From IMG/VR virus record IMGVR_UViG_3300042455_002512, positions 1 to 44,364 of that record: a stretch of DNA of 44,364 nucleotides. One strand, written 5' to 3'. A program made the translations under genes and the position numbers. The notes beneath the pieces were generated by a model. The model searched no databases, was not told where the DNA came from, and saw nothing but the letters and a program-made list of their open reading frames with translations. This document shows positions 34,181 through 43,621 of the stretch, one piece after another. This stretch comes from a virus. How positions within the stretch are numbered: position 1 is the stretch's first letter; the number at the start of each line of letters is the position of its first letter.

Positions 34181-34507
34181 ATGGCAAAAAAACAGTATTA
34201 TAATAGATATAGTGAGTTTATTGTTGATGGTTCACCATCGGTAGTAACATATGTTGATTTGCCTTCTAAAAGTACTGACAAAAGGTACATTTATAAAGTT
34301 GGTCAATCTAGATTAGATAAAGTATCTCAACAATATTATGGGACTCCTTTTTTTGGATGGTTAATTCTAATGGGTAACCCAAAATTTGGAGGGCAAGAAT
34401 GGAATATAGTTGACGGCAGTGTATTGACTATTCCATTTCCGCTGATAACTTCATTACAGGACTATAAAAATCAGTTAGATAATCATTTCTTTTATTATGG
34501 CAGATAA
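34181..34507 (+). CDS. 53: Baseplate wedge protein with LysM-like fold, gp53-like
   Basis: A 108-residue protein with the gp53 pattern: RYSEFIVDG at the N-terminus, YIYKVGQSRLDKVSQQYYG as the LysM core, PFFGWLILMGNP as its second half, and DGSVLTIPFPL before the final helix. In T4, gp53 clamps adjacent baseplate wedges and also carries a LysM-like domain; it is longer there (196 residues). The gene starts 3 nt after the giant baseplate gene, and its last 11 bases overlap the start of the hub gene (34497), so the three are translated together. Confidence 0.8.
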   Translation: MAKKQYYNRYSEFIVDGSPSVVTYVDLPSKSTDKRYIYKVGQSRLDKVSQQYYGTPFFGWLILMGNPKFGGQEWNIVDGSVLTIPFPLITSLQDYKNQLDNHFFYYGR

Positions 34508-37500
34508 TTCAGAGAACATATTAGTAGAATTTGATTATAATAATATTACCATAATAGACCCAAACAAAGTTATTGATGAAAATGGTAATGCTAAAGACAG
34601 ATATGTAAAACAGGAAGATTTGGTTATGTATGCTAACTTGGAATGTAAACCAATTCCAAGAACAAAATTAGCGGTTGGGTCTAACAACAGTGACATTATT
34701 AGAAATACCTCAATCGCTTCCATTAATTTCTTAAAACCGGGTGGTAAACGAATACTTGAAAATGATTATACAAATAATTTGACAGGTCAGGAAAATCTAA
34801 AGTCGGAAAATAAGATTAATTCAAAGGATGAAGAGTATTATGTAAAACAAACCAATTTATCGGAAGGAAATAATGGTACAGTAGATAGTGGGTTGTTAGG
34901 TATAACATCAATTTCTATACAACAAAACACCTCTTTTACTCCTGTGATAACAATTGAGTTAGAAGACGTTAAAGGTAGAGCGTTATTTGAATCGGGTAAT
35001 AATTCACCATACGCTGCATTTTTTAATATGCCATACCCCATATTTTATCTGACTATAAAGGGATATTATGGAAAGGCGGTAAGATTACCGTTAATGTTAC
35101 AAAGCTTTAATAGTAGATACAACACTAGTTCTGGTAATTTCCATATTACTCTTAGTATGATTACCTATAAGTATAATGTGTTAAATGAGGTAACTATGGC
35201 GGCGGCAATTGCTACACCACAAATGTATCAAAAAAATATTGATATAAAGGGTGTTGAAGGAGGTCCATCCCAATTTGCTAACATATCTAGTGTGTCGGTT
35301 TCGCTAGGTAAACAAAAAATGCATGAAATGTATAGTGAATATAAAACAAAAGGTTTAATTCCCGAAGACTTTCCTGAAATTACGATTCTCCAAATGTATT
35401 ATAGATTGGAAAATTTTATCAAAAACACTTTAGAATCTTATATACAACAAAACCTTGACCCATTAAACAACGTACAAGAATATGAAAAAAAGTTAAGAGA
35501 ATATCAGGGAAATATTGCGACTTATCAAAAATCGTGGAAAGATAAGTATATGGATAACGAAAATTTCTATGTTAGTAATTTAAGTGGAGAAAAACTTTAT
35601 TCGTTCAAAAAAGAGTTTGATGAACAATCTAAACGAGAGGTCGCGTTGGCCGAGTTGAAAAAATACATTACCGAATATAATGAAATTTTAAATAAAAATG
35701 AAACTGTTGGTACTAATGGTTTTTATGAAATTAACGGAAAAAGAGAAAATTGTACTATTCCAAATAACATAACTTTTGACATATTTTTGGAGATAATTGA
35801 TAAACCTGATGATGTCAATCTACAAAAAACATTGAATCAAAGGTCAACTAAGAAAAAATTTACTGATGATGATATTAGTAAATTAAATGCCGAATTGGGC
35901 ACAAATATGACGTTCAATTCAGGAAAAATTGTTATGAAAGATGGAGGAATTGTCCCTGAATATACATATTACAAATTTGGTGACTTGAATGAAGAACAGT
36001 CACCCGTACCACTTTTTAGAACATTTTTAGGAGAAGTTAATAGAATGTTCAAAGACGTAAAATCGTATCGAGAAAAAATTCAAGAGGCTCTTACTAAAGC
36101 TTTGACTGAAAAAATTCAATCAAAGGATAATGGAATTGGATTTATACCTACAATTAGAAATGTTTTGTCTGTTATTTTTGCAAATGGTGAGGCGTTTTTA
36201 AGAATAATGGATGATGTTCACGCTAAGGCTTGGGAAGTTAGAGATGATACCGATAGAAAGAAAGCAATTTTAGACCCTTCAGTTTCGAACGCAAATCCTG
36301 ATAATTTATCAAGTGGTGATAATACTAATCTACCTATATATCCATGGCCACAATATATTGTTGAAACCGCCGGAGAAAATGGACAAGAAAAATACATTGT
36401 TGCTTATCCTGGTGACCCTAAGTATTCTAATTTAACCAATGCCACTTCTTACGAAAAATGGCCTGAAGTTGAATTTGTTGAAGAATTTGTTAATGCGTTT
36501 GTAAATAGGAATCCTGAAATAGATAATCCAGAGCCTGTATCTAATGAGCAAACCGATATTAATAGACTTAGTTTTAATGCTATTGAATTTCCTGTTGAGA
36601 ATATTGTTTATGGTAATAAAGAAGAGGTTAAATTTTTCTTTGAAATATACGAAAGATTATTTTATACAATTTATTATTCGAGGCTATCAAGAGCGGAATC
36701 CTCAACTAAAGAAAAAGATTTGGTTAGTAGTATCATCGCAGAAGCTGAAAAAACTAATTTACTTTATGCATTAGGTACTGACAATCCATTTTTAATTGAA
36801 AAAATAAAACAGTACGGAATTAATTCGGCTAATTTTGAAACCACGCTCAGACATATATCAAATGGAGGTACAGGACAAAGTTGGCAAAATTTTATTAGAG
36901 GTATATTCAATACAAGTTACATAAGAAATACGGTGCAAAATTCACAATTTGAATTTTTAAATTTAGATGAAATTTTAGAAACTAAATCAAATCCACTACT
37001 TTCTTTGGAAAAAGAGGATGAATTTTTGAATTATATTACAGGTAGTAGTTCATCTAATAGTTACGATTATTCAGACATTTATCCTTTAACTAATTTAAGT
37101 TGGTGTAAAGATAAATTAGCGAATGGTCAATCTATTTCTGATAATAAAGCAGCGTTTAACACTACAAAAATTTTGACTTATAATAAGTCAAATAAGACTA
37201 TTACTAATTTTCCTTACAATTTATCCACATTAGAAAAAAGACCGATAACTAATTTTGTATTTGAAAATACTGTAGTACCGACTGCAGATACCACAACAAA
37301 TTTAGTTGATTTTTATGACGAAAGGGTCCGAACCAAACAGTTAGTTACCGAAGGAGATTTAATTTACTATAATTATTCAGGACAAGTAGGATTTTATCAA
37401 ACAACATCCATGTTGAATACACCATTTTATGTGAATTCAATACAACAGGCTGTGGAAAAATTCAGAAATTACGATGATTATCCTTACACTGTACCTGCTT

Positions 37501-40500
37501 ATCTATTCTTAAATAGTCTACCATTATCGACACTAAGAGAAAAATTTAAAACTTATAAAAATTCCGATTCAAATATTACAGTTGAAGATTTAGATTATAT
37601 TTTGGCTAGTTTGAAAAAATTCGGAGCAATACACAAAGTACCTTACTCGTGGATTTTAAAAATCGGTTCAATTTACCACAGATATAAAAAATATGTTGAA
37701 AACAATGTTGATATATTAGATGATTGTTGGCAAAACTTTAAACAAGTTGAAAATTTTGACCCTGTAACTAATGTTCCAACTAGAAATTACGGATTAATAA
37801 TTAATGGAGCTAATATCGACATAGTTTTAGAAAAAGATACAATTATTGGTACCGAAACATCCACTCTGATAAACACAGGTTTTTATCCAAAATTAATAAA
37901 TGACTTCAATGTGTTTTATCAGGGGTATATGATTTATAGTACGTTTACCGATACAGATATTCAAAACGGGTTTCTTAGTGGTGTAACTTTAAATTATGTG
38001 TCAGAGGCAATTATTGATGAACCCGAAGGATTTGACGATACAAATCTTATGAGGGATTTGAGAGTTATCCCATGGTCTGTTAGTATTGATAATATAATTA
38101 AAACCTTTACATATCCAATTCCGTCTCAGGGCTCACTATTGAATCAGACTTTTAATGAATGTTTCAAAAAAGAGGGTAATGTTGACAAATTAAAATTAGA
38201 AGTTAAAGGTAATCAATCAATGTACGACGGCTCAATTAGAAATTTTTGGGCGGCACCTCACTATGGTTATTTTGATTTATCAAAAATAAAAAAACCGGAA
38301 TATGATGAGTATATCAAAATAATTTTTACAGAAAGTGATGTGTTATCACAAGAAAATTTTGGTTTACATAACCCTATTATAGGTTATTCAAAAATCAGTG
38401 AAATATTTTCTGCCTTTAATACAGAAATTTTGGATAAATTCGAAGAAGAGTTTTTAAATTTTTCTAAATCGGTATACGATTATGATGTAACAAATTTATC
38501 CGAAACTTTAACCAAAACTGAAAAATCTTTCAAAAATTTCCAATTTTTAATGAGAGAAATGATGAAAGTACCGAAACAAAGTACCACAGGAGCAACAGGT
38601 ACCGAAGCAGTTTCAAGAACTCAAGAAATTCAATGTCAAACGATTAATTCATATATAAAAGAATTTTTGAATTTTGACTACGTATTCAAATATGGAAATC
38701 CATCGTCATTCGATAAAAAACTATTCTACAGTTTCTCCAATAAATTTATTGAAGACCCATACACATGGGAAAAATATACTGAGACGACACCAGATGCATT
38801 ACCAGTTCAAGGGGGTTCTGTTACATTAACAACATCACAAACAAATTTCCCTGAAGAGTGGAAAACTCTTAGAATATATGTTGGATTTTCAGATATACCT
38901 GAACTCACTTATAAAGATAGTGGTTCATTTATAACCGATTTCTTCATAGATTTAAATGTTGGATTTAATGTGCAGAATATCAAAAATTTTGCACCGATAA
39001 TTAAAATTTATGCAACACAAAAATTAACACAAACTCAACCACAAACTTCGGTTTCCCCATTACCAATACCACCTGTTTTACCTACACAACAATTTGTAGG
39101 ATTAATAATAGAAATTTTTACTTTAAATGATGGGTCAACTGTAACTATTTATAAACAAAATGAAAATAAATTTTCTTTATTTAGGAATTTTTCACAAGAG
39201 ATAAAGTTTGTTGGAGAACAAGTTGGTATGTCCGTTGAAACTAATTTAAATTTGGCAAAAGTTGCAATAACTGAAATTTACGGATTTTATTCACAATCAC
39301 CTTTAGACCCACAATATATTGCGGCGGTTACAACTCCTCCCGAACCACAGTTCCCGTTAGTACCGAGTTCAACCAACAATTGGGGTAAAGTAACATTTAT
39401 TAATAATATGGATAACTACCTAAGTGCGGTTGACAGATTCCAAGGTACTATAGTGGACAATTTAATGATAACATTAAGGGCTAAATTACCATTAATTACT
39501 GTTGAAAATAGTAAAGGTGTTAGAAAAGATTTGGACGGAACTCAAACAAAATTAGAACTATGGGAGTCATTTAAAGCAACTAATGATAAATGGATTTCTG
39601 GCGGTGATTTTAAAAATAAAACAATTTTTGAAGATTTACTATTATTAGATAGGGCCAGTAGGAATATTGGAGACACGGTTATTGCCGACATTTTTCATTT
39701 GAAAAATTTTATAATGGATGCTAGTCCTAAAATGTCAGTATTAAGTTTTGCACAATCTGTTTTATTAAGAAATAACTTCATGGTAATGAATATACCATCA
39801 TATGTTAATTTCTATAACGTACAAGATGCCGTTAAAAATCCAAAACCTAGACCCGAAGGTACTTTAGAATTCGCTAATACTTTGTTTGGTACTTTTTTGA
39901 ATGTTGACTATAGAGACTCATCATCTAAAATGGTATGTTTTTTTATTTCAAAACCATCTGAACACTTAGCAATAAATAAAAATGTTGATTACAGGTTTAA
40001 AGATGATGCCTTTGATTTGAGAAAAACTTCTAATCCATTAGTAGAAAACCAAGTTGGTAAAACAGATTGGGATAAGTCAAATAAAGTTGTTGGTTTCAAT
40101 GTTGATATTGGAGTACAGAATCAACAAATATTCCAAAGTTTTGACGTATCTCAGGATGCGGGAACTTCTACGGCTGAGTCTTTAGAAGTGATTAATCAAA
40201 TGGCAAACCAATCGGGTAATAGAGGGGGGGCAACACAGAATTTATCTTTATATAACATTTACAAAAACAGAAGTTATAAATGTAAGATAATGATGCTGGG
40301 TAACGCAATGATACAACCAAGTATGTATTTTAATTTAAGGTATGTACCTATGTTCAGCGGACCATATATGATTTTGGATGTAACACATAACATAGTCCCT
40401 GGTATGTTTCACACCACAATTACCGGTATTAGACAACCAACTGCTTCTTTACCGAAAGTTGACCAATTTGTCCAAACGATAAGAACAAATCTTTTGAAAA

Positions 40501-41684
40501 TAATAAAGGATAAGTTAAAAGTTGAATCAAGTTCAAATACACCTCAAGTTGTGCAATCAACACAAAATGTGACAAATACTAATGGAGTACCTAACCAATC
40601 TAACAGTGTTACTTCCCCAACTACAACTACAGGACCAACTTCTAATACCACCACTAATTCAGTTGACCAAACTAAAGTATTAAATGAAGAATTGACAAAT
40701 AATCCGGCAAGTACAAAATCCGCTAATCAAGAATGTACTCCTCATTCTGACTATAATACATTCATAAAGTCTGAAATTGTAAAAAGAACATTGAATGTAA
40801 GTGAAATGACTAAGATTGTTAATGAGTTAACAGGTAACAGTAATAATAGATTGAAATTAGCTCACACCATATTTGCATTTATGTGGTTAAACTCAAATGG
40901 TACTAGTGCCGGATTTTCGTCCAATAATTTCAATTTTGGAGGTATAGACCTCACAAGTTCGTGGGGGGCGTCTGGAGAAGCGAATTTTATGAAGGAATAT
41001 TTTTGTTCAACTGACAACGTACCATACGCATCATTTGAAAGTACCAATAAGTTTATAACCTTTTTAAAAAATAGGTGGGACTCAAGAATGGTAACAATAT
41101 CCAAAGATGATTATAAAGAAATAAGTAAATTTATTATTTTGAATTCAAAACAGGAGATTAAACCGGTAAGTATTTATGATAATTACAATGTTACCGATAA
41201 ATCAAACATAGAAACTGAAGTTCAAAAAGCAATATCGGCATATGACGAAGCAAATAGACAATTAAATCCTGCTGAAGTAAAACCAGAACCTTTAAAAACC
41301 GAAACTGTATACGTTGCGGGTGTAGGATTCGAATCTTTCATCGCCACTGTGGATACATCAGTAGATGGTAAAAGAGAAATATTCTTAGTCACACACGTAG
41401 TTAGAGGTACGGCTAGTTGTATTTCAGAAACTATTTCATATTCATTTGGTAATGCGGTAACATTGAATGTGGGAACTATCTCTAATAACGGACAAAGGTT
41501 TGAAGTAACACTTGAGGAGTTATTCTCTGACTCAGGGTGCGAGGATTCAACAGGTTCTGAAAGTAGAGGTAAATATGAATATAAATTGTGGATTTACACT
41601 AATCCTATTTTATCTGACGGAACACTTGATACTACCAGACGACAAATAATTTCAGGTCCCTACCCTATTACATTCGAACTTTAA
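34497..41684 (+). CDS. Giant baseplate hub protein with C-terminal lysozyme-like domain
   Basis: A 2395-residue protein, the longest in the window. The N-terminal part has hub features: SISIQQNTSFTPVITIELED (about residues 142-160), then NMPYPIFYLTIKGYYGKAV. Around residues 1915-1985 a second conserved piece (YKCKIMMLGNAMIQPSMYF, GPYMILDVTHNIVPGMF, TTITGIRQ) resembles the end of gp27/late-control-D hub domains. Residues 2013-2075 are a Thr/Asn/Gln linker. Residues about 2080-2230 resemble lysozyme/glucosaminidase-type domains (LAHTIFAFMW, NNFNFGGID, PYASFESTNKFITFLKNRW), though the usual catalytic Glu is not evident. A C-terminal beta domain follows. This would combine T4 gp27 and gp5-like duties. 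Hub call is moderate; enzyme activity is uncertain. Confidence 0.65.
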   Translation: MADNSENILVEFDYNNITIIDPNKVIDENGNAKDRYVKQEDLVMYANLECKPIPRTKLAVGSNNSDIIRNTSIASINFLKPGGKRILENDYTNNLTGQENLKSENKINSKDEEYYVKQTNLSEGNNGTVDSGLLGITSISIQQNTSFTPVITIELEDVKGRALFESGNNSPYAAFFNMPYPIFYLTIKGYYGKAVRLPLMLQSFNSRYNTSSGNFHITLSMITYKYNVLNEVTMAAAIATPQMYQKNIDIKGVEGGPSQFANISSVSVSLGKQKMHEMYSEYKTKGLIPEDFPEITILQMYYRLENFIKNTLESYIQQNLDPLNNVQEYEKKLREYQGNIATYQKSWKDKYMDNENFYVSNLSGEKLYSFKKEFDEQSKREVALAELKKYITEYNEILNKNETVGTNGFYEINGKRENCTIPNNITFDIFLEIIDKPDDVNLQKTLNQRSTKKKFTDDDISKLNAELGTNMTFNSGKIVMKDGGIVPEYTYYKFGDLNEEQSPVPLFRTFLGEVNRMFKDVKSYREKIQEALTKALTEKIQSKDNGIGFIPTIRNVLSVIFANGEAFLRIMDDVHAKAWEVRDDTDRKKAILDPSVSNANPDNLSSGDNTNLPIYPWPQYIVETAGENGQEKYIVAYPGDPKYSNLTNATSYEKWPEVEFVEEFVNAFVNRNPEIDNPEPVSNEQTDINRLSFNAIEFPVENIVYGNKEEVKFFFEIYERLFYTIYYSRLSRAESSTKEKDLVSSIIAEAEKTNLLYALGTDNPFLIEKIKQYGINSANFETTLRHISNGGTGQSWQNFIRGIFNTSYIRNTVQNSQFEFLNLDEILETKSNPLLSLEKEDEFLNYITGSSSSNSYDYSDIYPLTNLSWCKDKLANGQSISDNKAAFNTTKILTYNKSNKTITNFPYNLSTLEKRPITNFVFENTVVPTADTTTNLVDFYDERVRTKQLVTEGDLIYYNYSGQVGFYQTTSMLNTPFYVNSIQQAVEKFRNYDDYPYTVPAYLFLNSLPLSTLREKFKTYKNSDSNITVEDLDYILASLKKFGAIHKVPYSWILKIGSIYHRYKKYVENNVDILDDCWQNFKQVENFDPVTNVPTRNYGLIINGANIDIVLEKDTIIGTETSTLINTGFYPKLINDFNVFYQGYMIYSTFTDTDIQNGFLSGVTLNYVSEAIIDEPEGFDDTNLMRDLRVIPWSVSIDNIIKTFTYPIPSQGSLLNQTFNECFKKEGNVDKLKLEVKGNQSMYDGSIRNFWAAPHYGYFDLSKIKKPEYDEYIKIIFTESDVLSQENFGLHNPIIGYSKISEIFSAFNTEILDKFEEEFLNFSKSVYDYDVTNLSETLTKTEKSFKNFQFLMREMMKVPKQSTTGATGTEAVSRTQEIQCQTINSYIKEFLNFDYVFKYGNPSSFDKKLFYSFSNKFIEDPYTWEKYTETTPDALPVQGGSVTLTTSQTNFPEEWKTLRIYVGFSDIPELTYKDSGSFITDFFIDLNVGFNVQNIKNFAPIIKIYATQKLTQTQPQTSVSPLPIPPVLPTQQFVGLIIEIFTLNDGSTVTIYKQNENKFSLFRNFSQEIKFVGEQVGMSVETNLNLAKVAITEIYGFYSQSPLDPQYIAAVTTPPEPQFPLVPSSTNNWGKVTFINNMDNYLSAVDRFQGTIVDNLMITLRAKLPLITVENSKGVRKDLDGTQTKLELWESFKATNDKWISGGDFKNKTIFEDLLLLDRASRNIGDTVIADIFHLKNFIMDASPKMSVLSFAQSVLLRNNFMVMNIPSYVNFYNVQDAVKNPKPRPEGTLEFANTLFGTFLNVDYRDSSSKMVCFFISKPSEHLAINKNVDYRFKDDAFDLRKTSNPLVENQVGKTDWDKSNKVVGFNVDIGVQNQQIFQSFDVSQDAGTSTAESLEVINQMANQSGNRGGATQNLSLYNIYKNRSYKCKIMMLGNAMIQPSMYFNLRYVPMFSGPYMILDVTHNIVPGMFHTTITGIRQPTASLPKVDQFVQTIRTNLLKIIKDKLKVESSSNTPQVVQSTQNVTNTNGVPNQSNSVTSPTTTTGPTSNTTTNSVDQTKVLNEELTNNPASTKSANQECTPHSDYNTFIKSEIVKRTLNVSEMTKIVNELTGNSNNRLKLAHTIFAFMWLNSNGTSAGFSSNNFNFGGIDLTSSWGASGEANFMKEYFCSTDNVPYASFESTNKFITFLKNRWDSRMVTISKDDYKEISKFIILNSKQEIKPVSIYDNYNVTDKSNIETEVQKAISAYDEANRQLNPAEVKPEPLKTETVYVAGVGFESFIATVDTSVDGKREIFLVTHVVRGTASCISETISYSFGNAVTLNVGTISNNGQRFEVTLEELFSDSGCEDSTGSESRGKYEYKLWIYTNPILSDGTLDTTRRQIISGPYPITFEL

Positions 41685-41696
41685 ATAATTTATTAG

Positions 41697-41709
41697 ATAT
41701 TTATAAATA
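41697..41709 (+). promoter_or_regulatory. T4-type late promoter, exact core
   Basis: ATATTTATAAATA with exact TATAAATA at 41702-41709, 7 nt before the ATG at 41717. Together with 7995 and 25621 it defines the full motif AGATATTTATAAATAAAA. Confidence 0.75.
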
Positions 41710-41716
41710 AAAATAC

Positions 41717-41941
41717 ATGAGCACCAAAGAAATATTAGACAGTTATTTAGGTAAGAGTACCCGAATTACTGAAAGAGACAACGGTAATGGTTACAAAGAA
41801 GTTTGTGACTTAGATACCGGTGAATGTTACACTCTTAGAATGAAAGATGGTTTAATTGAAAGAGTTGACAACACTATGAATACCAATAAAAAAATTCAAG
41901 TAGAAACTCTAAACGGGGTTAAACAACTTTTAAACGGATAA
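41717..41941 (+). CDS. Small hypothetical protein (74 aa)
   Basis: I do not recognise its function. The 74-residue product is hydrophilic and contains VCDLDTGECYTLRMKDGLIERVD, a small beta-hairpin-like segment with two Cys in the order CxxxxxxC. It has no membrane segment. It has its own exact late promoter, so it is probably made late and in quantity, which points to a virion or assembly role. The next gene starts 4 nt after its stop. Confidence 0.7.
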   Translation: MSTKEILDSYLGKSTRITERDNGNGYKEVCDLDTGECYTLRMKDGLIERVDNTMNTNKKIQVETLNGVKQLLNG

Positions 41942-41945
41942 TAAA

Positions 41946-42620
41946 ATGGGGATTGATTCTAAAATTTTACAAGAGTTAAATAGATATAATTCTATTAATC
42001 GTTACATAACTGAGCAAGAGGTTCCACCTCCACCACCTGGTGAAGAGGTCGGAGCAGTTCCTCCACCACCTGGTGACCCGGGAGCAATACCACCTCCAGC
42101 AGAAGGGGCTGTCCCACCACCCCCTGCGGCCCCTGAAACCGCAACTCCTCAGGCAGTAGATGTTGCTACAGACCCTGATGTTGAAAAAATTGGGGAAGAA
42201 GGTGCCGAGAAAAAAGGAGAAGAATTAGAAATTACTGATTTAGTTAAGTCACAAAAAAATATTGAAACAAAACAAGAAGAATATTTTGATAATTTATTTA
42301 AACATTTAGAAGATTTAGAAAGTAAATTATCTAATATGGACTCTATAGTTACCAAATTAAATGATTTAGAGGCTAAAGTTGAAAAATACAGGACAAAAAC
42401 TCCTGAAGAAAAACTTGAATTACGTAGTTTAGACTCAGGTCCTTTTAACCAAAAATTGAGTGATTTTTTTGAGGACAAAGAAATTGATATGGAAAAAACG
42501 GGAAAGAATGACTATGTTTTAACTCAGGATGATGTTGAAGGTTATTCACCTATAGATATCAAAAAAAGTTTTAGAGATTTTGGAGATGAAGAAACAGGGG
42601 ACTTCACTGAAGTAAGATAG
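41946..42620 (+). CDS. Proline-rich, coiled-coil protein of unknown function (224 aa)
   Basis: A 224-residue protein in two parts. Residues about 25-75 are a proline-rich low-complexity segment (PPPPPGEEVG, then PPPPGDPG and PPPPAAPE). Residues about 95-160 form a predicted coiled coil (QKNIETKQEEYFDNLFKHLEDLESKL, then VTKLNDLEAKVEKY). The C-terminus (about 175-224) is acidic and ends DFTEVR. Proteins of this layout often act as flexible spacers or scaffold-like parts, but I do not recognise a family. It follows the 74-aa protein in the same late transcript, and a GNRA-loop terminator lies right after it, closing the late unit before the replication genes. Confidence 0.65.
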   Translation: MGIDSKILQELNRYNSINRYITEQEVPPPPPGEEVGAVPPPPGDPGAIPPPAEGAVPPPPAAPETATPQAVDVATDPDVEKIGEEGAEKKGEELEITDLVKSQKNIETKQEEYFDNLFKHLEDLESKLSNMDSIVTKLNDLEAKVEKYRTKTPEEKLELRSLDSGPFNQKLSDFFEDKEIDMEKTGKNDYVLTQDDVEGYSPIDIKKSFRDFGDEETGDFTEVR

Positions 42621-42625
42621 TAAAG

Positions 42626-42648
42626 TGGGGTCGAAAGACCCCATTTTT
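42626..42648 (+). terminator. Rho-independent terminator with GAAA tetraloop
   Basis: TGGGGTC, loop GAAA, GACCCCA, then TTTTT. A perfect 7-bp stem starting 6 nt after the stop of the 224-aa gene. It separates the late tail unit from the gp32-like gene. Confidence 0.9.
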
Positions 42649-42651
42649 GAT

Positions 42652-42680
42652 TTGACAAACCAACGGCTGACACTTATACT
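42652..42680 (+). promoter_or_regulatory. Sigma70-like promoter of the gp32-like gene
   Basis: TTGACA (42652-42657) and TATACT (42675-42680) with a 17-nt spacer, starting right after the terminator T-run. The ATG is at 42707, leaving a leader of about 20 nt. It is unlike the late motif, so it is probably used early or in mid-infection by the host polymerase. Confidence 0.6.
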
Positions 42681-42706
42681 TAGTAAACAATTTAAATTTA
42701 TATATT

Positions 42707-43558
42707 ATGGCGACAAACAATTCTTTAGATGCGATTCTTTCGCAGTACGAAAATTCAAAACAAGGAGGTTCATCTAACTCCTCAAAAATGTCTCAAGATG
42801 AAAGAATGAAAAAGTATTTCGCGGCTATCCTAAAGGATAACGAGAAACAGGGTCAAAAAAGACTACGTGTCCTCCCAACAAAAGACGGAAGTTCACCATT
42901 CAAAGAAGTATGGTTCCACGAAGTTCAAGTTGATGGAAAATGGCAAAAGTTTTTTGACCCAGGTAAAAATGACAACGAGCGTTCTCCTTTGTCAGAAGTT
43001 TATGAAGAACTTATGTCAACAGGAAAAGAATCCGATAAGGAGCTTGCAAAACAATATAAGCCACGTAAATTCTATATTGTTAAGGTTATTGACCGTGACA
43101 ACGAACAAGACGGAGTTAAGTTTTGGCGTTTCAAGCACAACTACAAGAACGAGGGTATTTTGGACAAAATCATTCCAATTTTCCGTCAAAAAGGAGATAT
43201 TACTGACCCTGAAAATGGTAGAGATATTATTCTTGAGTTGACCAAAGCTAAGACACCAAAAGGTGCAACATATACTGTCATTCAGACAATTATGCATGAC
43301 GACCCATCTCCTCTACACGATGATAAGGAGACCAAAGATTCTTGGGTTTCTGATAAATTGGGTTGGGAAGATGTATATTCTAAAAAGCCAGCCGAATACC
43401 TCGAAGCTATTGCTCGTGGTGAGGTTCCACGTTGGGATTCAGATGCGGGTAAATATGCTTATGGAAACTCAATTGAAGAAACAGTTTCTATGGGTGGAAA
43501 GAAATCAGTTGTTGACCCCCAATCTGAAGACGAACCCTCTGACGACCTACCCTTCTAA
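42707..43558 (+). CDS. 32: Single-stranded DNA-binding protein, gp32-like
   Basis: A 283-residue protein in the position and size of T4 gp32 (301). A flexible N-terminus (SKQGGSSNSSK) is followed by a core with KRLRVLPTKDGSSPFKEVWFHEV, PRKFYIVKVIDRDNEQDG and WRFKHNYKNEGILDKII. The C-terminus is acidic and ends SEDEPSDDLPF. T4 gp32 binds zinc through one His and three Cys, but this protein has no Cys at all, so it cannot have that site. The last residues, DDLPF, match the protein-docking tip of bacterial SSBs. It coats ssDNA during replication and recombination and works with polymerase and UvsX. A hairpin terminator follows. Confidence 0.85.
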   Translation: MATNNSLDAILSQYENSKQGGSSNSSKMSQDERMKKYFAAILKDNEKQGQKRLRVLPTKDGSSPFKEVWFHEVQVDGKWQKFFDPGKNDNERSPLSEVYEELMSTGKESDKELAKQYKPRKFYIVKVIDRDNEQDGVKFWRFKHNYKNEGILDKIIPIFRQKGDITDPENGRDIILELTKAKTPKGATYTVIQTIMHDDPSPLHDDKETKDSWVSDKLGWEDVYSKKPAEYLEAIARGEVPRWDSDAGKYAYGNSIEETVSMGGKKSVVDPQSEDEPSDDLPF

Positions 43559-43577
43559 TATAAAAAAAATATTAATT

Positions 43578-43607
43578 AAACTACCCCTGAAAGATGGGGT
43601 AGTTTTT
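43578..43607 (+). terminator. Rho-independent terminator after the gp32-like gene
   Basis: AAACTACCCC, an 8-nt loop, GGGGTAGTTT and a T-run: a 10-bp stem about 20 nt after the stop codon. Read-through would be needed to reach the 74-aa gene and uvsX unless they have their own promoter. Confidence 0.88.
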
Positions 43608-43621
43608 AATCCCTTTAAAAA

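Noticed and set aside
42149-42478. Minus-strand ORF of 109 codons opposite the coiled-coil protein
   Set aside because: Antisense of a Glu/Lys coiled coil gives Ser/Phe/Leu-rich sequence; no start context.
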